Below are positions 58,483 to 64,000 of a stretch of 64,000 nucleotides of DNA, one piece after another. The notes beneath the pieces were generated by a model, which saw nothing but the letters and a program-made list of their open reading frames with translations, was not told the DNA's origin and made no database searches. Position numbers and translations under genes: made by a program. The DNA comes from Hyphomicrobiales bacterium (GTDB taxonomy: Bacteria; Pseudomonadota; Alphaproteobacteria; Rhizobiales; Ancalomicrobiaceae): contig JAJTBO010000002.1 in the NCBI GenBank assembly GCA_021286855.1, positions 372,001 to 436,000 on the forward strand. Direction: 5' to 3'. Within the stretch, counting starts at the first letter, position 1, and every line of letters starts with the position of its first letter.

Positions 58483-61029
58483 GTGATCTCGATCCGCTCC
58501 CTGGCGTTCGCCCTCGTCCTCTCCCTCGCGCCGCTCTCGGCGACGTCCGCCGCCGAGAGCCCGGCCGTCGCGCCCGCCGCTCCACCGGTCGCGACCTCGC
58601 CGCAGGCCGTCGCCAAGGCGAAGCCGGACGAGACGCAAGCGAAGCTCGACGGCTGGAAGAACGAGATCGAACAGATCGCCGCCGGCGTGCAGCGCGACGG
58701 CCAATCCGATCGACGGCTCGCCGAGTTGCGGGAACGGGCCGATGCGATCCGTTCGGCCGCCGACGACATCGATCGGGCCGAGAGCCCGCGGGCGGCGGCG
58801 ATCGAGGCGCGGTTGAAGCAGCTCGGCCCGGCGCCGGTCGCCAAGGAGGGCGAGCCAGAGCCGGTCGAGGCCGACGCCATCAAGACCGAGCGCGAGGATC
58901 AGCAGAAGCTGCTCGCCGAGGCCCAAGGCCGGGTCAAACAGGCGCAGCTCCTGCATCTTCGGGCCGACGAGATCGCCAAGGCGATCGCCGACAAGCGGCG
59001 GGCCCGCTTCGCCGACGACATGGCGCAACGCTCGCGCTCGGTCCTCGAACCGTCGGTCTGGTACGAGGCGGCGGCCTCGATGCCGGGGGTGCTCGCCGGC
59101 CTTCTCTATCTGCTGCGCGACTGGTTCTCGCTGCTTTCGACGCGCGGCTTCGAGACGGCGACGGCGGTCGGGTCGGTGATCCTGGCCCTGCTCGCGGTCT
59201 TGTGGACGGCGCGCCGGCGCCTCGCCCAACTGACCGAGCGGCGCGCCGACGCGGCCGAGCCGGGCGCGTTGAAGCGCGCCGTCAAGGCGGCGGGGATCGT
59301 GCTGGTCAACGTCGCCGCGCCGGTGCTCAGCCTCGTCGGCGTCGCCTGGGCGCTCGACGCCTTCGATCTCAATCCGGCGCGGGTGGATCTCTTCATCTCG
59401 GCGCTGGTGGCCGGCGTCGCTTCGGCGGCGATGGTCTACGGCATCGCGCTCGCCATTCTGGCGCCGGGCAAGCCGCAGTGGCGGCTGGCGCCGGTCGGCG
59501 ACCAGACGGCGGTGCGGCTTTTGCGCCTGTTCGTGACGCTGGCGATCGTGCACGGCTTCGGCGTGTGGTTCGGCCGCGCCCTCGACGTGTTGGCGGCGCC
59601 GGTCGCCACCCTGATCCTCACCGCCGGCCTGTTCGCGGTCGCCGACGCGGTGCTGGTGATGTTGGCGCTCAGAACCGCGGCGCGCTCGATGGCGGGCGAC
59701 GAGGAGACCGCCGAGATCGCCGAAGCGGCGAGCGAGACCCGCTCGAGCCTGTGGCGCTGGCTGTTGCCGATCGGTTGGATCCTGGCGCTCGGCGCGGCGG
59801 CCGGCGCGCTCGGCGGCTATGTCGCGCTCGCCTCCTTCGTCACGCAACAGATGATCCGCACCGGCTTCCTGCTCGGCGCGCTCTACATTCTGTTGGTGCT
59901 GGCCGACGAGGCGATCCTGACGACCTTCCGCGCGGCTTCCGGCTTCGGCCAGGTGATGACGCGCTCGATGGGGCTGGCGCGCGAGACGGTCGAGCAGATC
60001 GGCGTGGTGCTGTCCGGCGTCGTCCGGCTGCTCCTGATCGCGATGGCGGGCCTGTTCATCCTGGCGCCGATCGGCATCGACGGGCAGGACGTCGTCTCCG
60101 ACGCCAAGGTCGCCTTCTTCGGCTTCCGGGTCGGCGGGTTGACGATCTCGCTGTCGGCGATCCTGTCCGGCGTCGTCTTCCTCGGCCTCGGCATCGCGGT
60201 GACGCGCGGCGTGCAGGGCTGGCTCGACCAGCGCTTCCTGCCGCGCACCCGGCTCGACGTCGGTCTGAAGAATTCGATCCGCACCTCCTTCGGCTACGTC
60301 GGCACGATCGTCTCGGTGGCGCTGGCCTTCTCGGTGGTCGGTCTCGATCTGCAGAATCTGGCGATCGTCGCCGGCGCGCTCTCCGTCGGCGTCGGCTTCG
60401 GCCTGCAGTCGATCGTCAACAACTTCGTCTCCGGCCTGATCCTGCTCGCCGAGCGGCCGATCAAGTCGGGCGATCTCGTCGAGATCGGCTCGGAAAAGGG
60501 CTTCGTGCGCAAGATCAACGTGCGCTCGACCGAGATCGAGACCTTCGACCGCGCTTCGCTGATCGTGCCGAACTCGTCGTTGATCTCCGGCAACGTCAAG
60601 AACTGGATGCACCGCGATCTGACCGGCCGCTGTCTGGTCGACGTCGGGGTGGCCTACGGCTCCGATCCGGCCGACGTGAAGGCGATCCTGCTCGACTGCG
60701 CGGCGACGCACGAGAAGGTGCTGAAGTTCCCGACGCCCTTGGTTTTCTTCACTAATTTCGGCGCCGACGCGTTGGAGTTCCGGCTGATCTGCACCGTCGG
60801 CGCGGTCACCGAGGCCTATGGCGTCGAAAGCGATCTGCGCTTCGCCATCGTCGAGAAGCTGCGGGCGAAGGGGATCGAGATCCCCTACGCCCAGCGCGAC
60901 ATCAACATTCGCCAGCTCGGCGATCTCGGGGCGTTGCTCGAACGGTTCGGCCTGGGGCCGACCGACGCGGCCGACGCGGCGCGGTCGCCCGGCGCCTCCC
61001 CGTCTTCCTCCGAAGAGAAACCGTCATGA
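58483..61029 (+). CDS. Mechanosensitive channel (MscS family with DUF3772)
   Basis: 848 residues from a GTG start that opens a signal peptide (ISIRSLAFALVLSLAPLSA). A periplasmic helical DUF3772 domain (about 40-190) precedes about eleven membrane helices, and the pore-lining helix and beta domain of MscS lie near 600-740 (GLDLQNLAIVAGALSVGVGF, then QSIVNNFVSGLILLAERPI). Such large MscS proteins protect against osmotic downshock. The open frame continues 59 codons upstream into the yihY start, but those residues lack sense. Confidence 0.9.
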   Translation: MISIRSLAFALVLSLAPLSATSAAESPAVAPAAPPVATSPQAVAKAKPDETQAKLDGWKNEIEQIAAGVQRDGQSDRRLAELRERADAIRSAADDIDRAESPRAAAIEARLKQLGPAPVAKEGEPEPVEADAIKTEREDQQKLLAEAQGRVKQAQLLHLRADEIAKAIADKRRARFADDMAQRSRSVLEPSVWYEAAASMPGVLAGLLYLLRDWFSLLSTRGFETATAVGSVILALLAVLWTARRRLAQLTERRADAAEPGALKRAVKAAGIVLVNVAAPVLSLVGVAWALDAFDLNPARVDLFISALVAGVASAAMVYGIALAILAPGKPQWRLAPVGDQTAVRLLRLFVTLAIVHGFGVWFGRALDVLAAPVATLILTAGLFAVADAVLVMLALRTAARSMAGDEETAEIAEAASETRSSLWRWLLPIGWILALGAAAGALGGYVALASFVTQQMIRTGFLLGALYILLVLADEAILTTFRAASGFGQVMTRSMGLARETVEQIGVVLSGVVRLLLIAMAGLFILAPIGIDGQDVVSDAKVAFFGFRVGGLTISLSAILSGVVFLGLGIAVTRGVQGWLDQRFLPRTRLDVGLKNSIRTSFGYVGTIVSVALAFSVVGLDLQNLAIVAGALSVGVGFGLQSIVNNFVSGLILLAERPIKSGDLVEIGSEKGFVRKINVRSTEIETFDRASLIVPNSSLISGNVKNWMHRDLTGRCLVDVGVAYGSDPADVKAILLDCAATHEKVLKFPTPLVFFTNFGADALEFRLICTVGAVTEAYGVESDLRFAIVEKLRAKGIEIPYAQRDINIRQLGDLGALLERFGLGPTDAADAARSPGASPSSSEEKPS

Positions 61030-61541
61030 TCCGCGTTCATCTCCGCCTCGCCCCGGCGCTCGCTCTCGGCGCGGCGCTCGCCGCCTGTTCGCGTGGGCCG
61101 GCTCCGGTCGAGCACACGCCGCCGTTCTATCAGCGGCTCGACATCGGCGGCCGCTCGGTCGATCCGGCCTCGTCGCTGTCGATGATCAACCAGTATCGGG
61201 TCAACAACGGCCTGCAGCCGCTGCATTGGGATCCGACGCTGGCGCGGATCGCGCAGGCGCAGGCCGATCAGATGGCGGGGAAGGACCGGGTGCATTCGAC
61301 CGACGAAGCCGGGCTCGATCGCGATCTGGCCGGGGCGGGGATCGGTTACGCCAGTTTCCTGGCCAACTTCTCGGCCGGCTATCGGACCTTCGCGGAAGCC
61401 TTTTCCGGCTGGCGGGAGAGCCCGAAGCACAATGCGACGATGCTGTCGGCGCGGGCGACGACGGTGGGGCTGGCCACGGCCTACGCGCCGTCGTCGAAGT
61501 ACAAGATCTTCTGGACGCTGGTGGTGGTGGAGCCGCGCTGA
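61026..61541 (+). CDS. CAP/SCP-domain lipoprotein
   Basis: 171 residues. Signal peptide ending in lipobox LAAC with Cys21, then a CAP domain (SLSMINQYRVNNGLQPLHWDPTLARIAQAQADQM, with His near 90 and HNATMLSARATTVGLA). CAP proteins bind lipids or act on peptidoglycan; the role is unknown. The ATG overlaps the channel's stop (ATGA), so it is translationally coupled and probably works at the same membrane. Confidence 0.85.
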   Translation: MIRVHLRLAPALALGAALAACSRGPAPVEHTPPFYQRLDIGGRSVDPASSLSMINQYRVNNGLQPLHWDPTLARIAQAQADQMAGKDRVHSTDEAGLDRDLAGAGIGYASFLANFSAGYRTFAEAFSGWRESPKHNATMLSARATTVGLATAYAPSSKYKIFWTLVVVEPR

Positions 61542-61625
61542 GGCGGCGAGGGCGACGGGGAAAAGGGCGGCGGCGCGCTTGACTTGGCGCCGTCCCCCCC
61601 CTTATATCGCGGCGTCTCGCAGAGT

Positions 61626-61700
61626 GGGCGCGTAGCTCAGCGGGAGAGCACTTCGTTCACACCGAAGGGGTCACAGGTTCGATCCCTGTCGCGCCCACCA
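61626..61700 (+). tRNA. tRNA-Val (CAC)
   Basis: Complete 75-base cloverleaf including an encoded CCA end. Acceptor GGGCGCG / CGCGCCC pairs fully; D-stem GCTC/GAGC; anticodon stem CTTCG / CGAAG encloses loop TTCACAC, so anticodon CAC (reads GTG); T-stem ACAGG / CCTGT with TTCGATC loop. Intact, and no integrase gene or mobile element is next to it. Confidence 0.97.
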
Positions 61701-61856
61701 TTTCCCCCAGATCCCACCGCCGAGCTCGGCGGCGTCGGCGAAGCGGATCCCGCAGGGCGACCCTTCGTCTTATTGCGACGCAACATCAAATCGATAAGAT
61801 CCGCCGCAAATCGCGATCCGCTCGGAGCGCGCAGGACCGAGGTCTCGACGTCGTCC

Positions 61857-63500
61857 ATGCTTCCCACCGCCGCCACCTTCGACGACGTCATGCGTCGGTT
61901 CCGCTGGATCGTTCCCACGCGCTACAACATCGGCGTCGACGTCTGCCACAAATGGGCGACCTTCGAACCGGATCGGCCGGCGATCCTGCATGCGCATCTG
62001 GACGGCACGGTCGAGACCTGGAGTTTCGGGCGGTTGTCGAAGGCGGCGAACCGGTTCGCCAACGTGCTTCGGGCGCACGGGCTGGGGCGCGGCGATCGCG
62101 TCGCGATCTTGTTGCCGCAGTCGCCGGAGACCGCCTTCGCCCATGTCGGGATCTATTCGGCGGGGGCGGTGGCGCTGCCGCTCGCCGAAGTGTTCGGCGT
62201 CGAGGCGCTGTCGCACCGGTTGACCGATTCGGGAGCGCGGGCGGTGGTCACCCATCGCGCCGGGGCGGCCGAGATCGCCGAAATCCGCGCACTTCTGCCC
62301 GATCTCGGGACCGTGTTCACGGTCGACGGGCCGACGGACGGCGCGATCGATCTCTCGCGCGAGATGGAACGGGCTTCGGAGTCCTTCGAGCCGGTGGCGA
62401 CGCGCGCCGACGATCCGGCGCTGATGATCTACACTTCAGGGACGACCGGCGCGCCGAAGGGGGCGTTGCACGGGCATCGGGTGGTGCTCGGCCACGTGCC
62501 CGGCGTGCAATACGCCCACGAATTCCTGCCGCGCTCCGGCGATCTCGCCTGGACGCCGGCGGACTGGGCCTGGGCCGGCGGGCTCCTCAACATCCTGTTG
62601 CCCTGCCTCAGCCTCGGCGTGCCGGTGATGGCGGCGCGGTTCGAGCACTTCGATCCGGAGTTCACCTGGGATCTGATCGCGCGTCATCGGATCCGCAACG
62701 CCTTCGTGCCGCCGACCGCGATGAAGCTGCTGCGCGGCGCGGGATCCCCCCGCGGCCGGCATGCGATCGATCTGAGGACCATCGCGTCGGCCGGCGAGGC
62801 GCTCGGGCGGGAGACCTACGAATGGGCGCGGGCCGAGCTCGGCCTGACGATCAACGAATTCTACGGCCAGACCGAGTGCAATCTGGTGCTCGGCTCCTCG
62901 GCCGAGATCGGGGTGACGCGCGCCGGGGCGATCGGCAAGGCGACGCCCGGCCATCGGGTGGCGGTGATCGACGGCGAGGGGCGTCCGACACGGCCGGGCG
63001 ACACCGGACAGATCGCGGTGATGCGCCCCGATCCGGTGATGTTCCTCGGCTACTGGAACCAGCCGGAGGCGACGGCGGCGAAGTTCCTCGGCGACTGGAT
63101 GACGACCGGCGATCAGGGGATCGTCGACGAGGACGGCTACGTCTTCTTCGTCGGTCGCGACGACGATCTGATCACCTCGTCGGGTTATCGGATCGGCCCC
63201 TCCGAGATCGAGGACTGCCTCGCCGGCCATTCGGCGGTGGCCCTGGCGGCGGTGGTCGGCAAGCCCGATCCGCTCCGGACCGAGATCGTCAAGGCCTACG
63301 TCAAGCTCGCTCCAGGGGTCGTCGGAGACGCCGAACTCGCCGCGAAGATCCGCGCCCATGTGCGCAATCGTCTCTCGGCGCACGAATATCCGCGCGAGAT
63401 CGAATTCGTCGCGGAGATCCCGCTGACGACTTCGGGCAAGGTGATCCGACGCTTCTTCCGGGAGCGGGCGCGCGGCGAGGCGGCGCCGAGAGGTCAGTAG
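61857..63500 (+). CDS. Acyl-CoA synthetase (AMP-forming)
   Basis: 547 residues from the ATG at 61857, chosen because the tRNA and its flank lie upstream in frame. Adenylation motifs are intact: P-loop YTSGTTGAPKG near 192-202, EFYGQTECN near 337-345, GDQGIVDEDGYVFFVGRDDD and the catalytic lysine in LTTSGKVIRR. It resembles medium-chain/acetoacetyl- or AcsM-type synthetases; the exact acid is unknown. It can supply acyl-CoAs to the ethylmalonyl pathway. Its end overlaps the transpeptidase gene by 7 bases. Confidence 0.9.
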   Translation: MLPTAATFDDVMRRFRWIVPTRYNIGVDVCHKWATFEPDRPAILHAHLDGTVETWSFGRLSKAANRFANVLRAHGLGRGDRVAILLPQSPETAFAHVGIYSAGAVALPLAEVFGVEALSHRLTDSGARAVVTHRAGAAEIAEIRALLPDLGTVFTVDGPTDGAIDLSREMERASESFEPVATRADDPALMIYTSGTTGAPKGALHGHRVVLGHVPGVQYAHEFLPRSGDLAWTPADWAWAGGLLNILLPCLSLGVPVMAARFEHFDPEFTWDLIARHRIRNAFVPPTAMKLLRGAGSPRGRHAIDLRTIASAGEALGRETYEWARAELGLTINEFYGQTECNLVLGSSAEIGVTRAGAIGKATPGHRVAVIDGEGRPTRPGDTGQIAVMRPDPVMFLGYWNQPEATAAKFLGDWMTTGDQGIVDEDGYVFFVGRDDDLITSSGYRIGPSEIEDCLAGHSAVALAAVVGKPDPLRTEIVKAYVKLAPGVVGDAELAAKIRAHVRNRLSAHEYPREIEFVAEIPLTTSGKVIRRFFRERARGEAAPRGQ

Positions 63501-63919
63501 CTCACGACGATGCGGCTGTTCTGCATGCCGTGCTGACGGACCAGCTCGAACAGTTCGGCGGCGGCCTGAGGATGCATGCGGACGCAACCGTGCGAGGCGG
63601 GCTTGCCGAGCCGCGACGTCTCATAGGTGCCATGCACCGCGATGCCGCCGTTGAAGAAGATCGAATTCGGCATCGGCGAATTGTGATATTTCCGCGAATA
63701 GTATTTCTTGTGCATGCGATCGGGACGGAAGTCGCCGGTCGGCGTGCGATAGCCCTTGCGGCCGGTGGAGACGACGTATTCGGCGGTCTTGACGCCGTCG
63801 ACGCTGACCACCATCCGCTGCGTCGAGATGTTGATGCGGGCCTCGACCGCGGCCTCGGCGAACGGCGCGCGCGCGAAGAGCGCGAAGAGGGTGAGGAGGG
63901 TCATGGCGAGAAGACGCAT
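63494..63919 (-). CDS. L,D-transpeptidase (YkuD family)
   Basis: 141 residues from the ATG at 63919. Signal peptide (about 1-23, ending FAEAA) then a minimal YkuD catalytic domain: INISTQRMVVSVDG, the GYRTPTGDF loop, His96 (IAVHGTY) and SHGCVRM with nucleophile Cys112. It forms meso-DAP cross-links in peptidoglycan or anchors proteins to it. Starts 8 codons upstream are possible. Nothing further is seen to the window end at 64000. Confidence 0.9.
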   Translation of the reverse strand: MRLLAMTLLTLFALFARAPFAEAAVEARINISTQRMVVSVDGVKTAEYVVSTGRKGYRTPTGDFRPDRMHKKYYSRKYHNSPMPNSIFFNGGIAVHGTYETSRLGKPASHGCVRMHPQAAAELFELVRQHGMQNSRIVVSY

Positions 63920-64000
63920 CGCGGAGATCCTTCTACGGTACACGGTTCGGCGAGCCGTCGACGGCTCCGACCGAGGACTACCCTAGCGGAAATCCCGTTT

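Noticed and set aside
57031..60711. A 1,226-codon open frame on the minus strand across ccr, yihY and the mechanosensitive channel
   Set aside because: Arginine- and aspartate-rich shadow of real genes in other frames; no start signal and no recognisable domain.
61626..61700. Genomic-island attachment at the tRNA-Val gene
   Set aside because: The tRNA is intact, no integrase or repeat of its 3' end is visible, and both sides have core genes. The XerC at 6238-7194 is the housekeeping recombinase.

Overview
The window is about 64 kb of very GC-rich chromosomal DNA from an alphaproteobacterium, most likely of the order Hyphomicrobiales (Rhizobiales). The evidence is an almost complete ethylmalonyl-CoA pathway set, a CpdR-type receiver, an HX4E-type PlsC, DUF2125 and TIGR02302 proteins, and the neighbour order argH - small lipoprotein - TIGR02302. 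I cannot fix genus or family from sequence alone. Nearly all of it is dense core genome with short gaps. I see no insertion sequence, prophage, CRISPR array, toxin-antitoxin pair or recognisable defence system.

Layout. 1-3.3 kb: the left edge cuts the F1 ATP synthase operon (atpH-A-G-D, minus strand). 3.5-7.2 kb: divergent priA and xerC, with an inverted pair of intergenic palindromic repeats between them. 7.3-16.3 kb: a drug/metabolite transporter, a probable methylsuccinyl-CoA dehydrogenase, a hairpin-rich intergenic stretch, an SDR, a HIG1-like membrane protein, a PduO-type cobalamin adenosyltransferase, etfBA, 3-hydroxybutyryl-CoA dehydrogenase and a second DMT transporter. 16.2-20.2 kb: a DUF985 cupin, gloB, a methyltransferase, and metXW for methionine. 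20.3-23.3 kb: a chorismate mutase - aminotransferase - prephenate dehydrogenase operon. 23.4-30.3 kb: a cysteine-free DsrC/TusE-like protein, a small unknown protein, phosphomannomutase/phosphoglucomutase, a transaldolase-like aldolase, a degenerate AMP-binding-like protein, a CobW GTPase and a DD-carboxypeptidase.

30.5-38.5 kb: a complete urease locus (ureDAB-X-C and ureEFG). It carries an extra LysE-like membrane protein between ureB and ureC, and a methyl-accepting chemotaxis protein on the opposite strand splitting structural from accessory genes. 38.5-43 kb: a LysR regulator divergent from a tautomerase, a small unknown protein, a TlpA-like thioredoxin, argH and an LptM-like lipoprotein. 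43-53.5 kb: a TIGR02302 protein, cpdR, hpt, a zinc-ribbon protein, ftsEX, ydcF-like, plsC, a DUF2125 protein, pirin and a MerR regulator. 53.6-64 kb: ethylmalonyl-CoA mutase divergent from crotonyl-CoA carboxylase/reductase, a YihY protein, an MscS-type channel with a CAP lipoprotein, tRNA-Val(CAC), an acyl-CoA synthetase and an L,D-transpeptidase.

The unifying theme is acetyl-CoA/C4 assimilation. Ccr and Ecm (right end) and Mcd (left end) are three diagnostic ethylmalonyl-CoA pathway enzymes. The left cluster also supplies the electron acceptor (ETF), a route to crotonyl-CoA (Hbd) and the enzyme making adenosylcobalamin for Ecm. Nothing here is a clear, wholly new system. The items most worth a second look are the hairpin array after mcd, the cysteine-free DsrC-like protein, the degenerate AMP-binding paralogue and the extra membrane gene in the urease operon.
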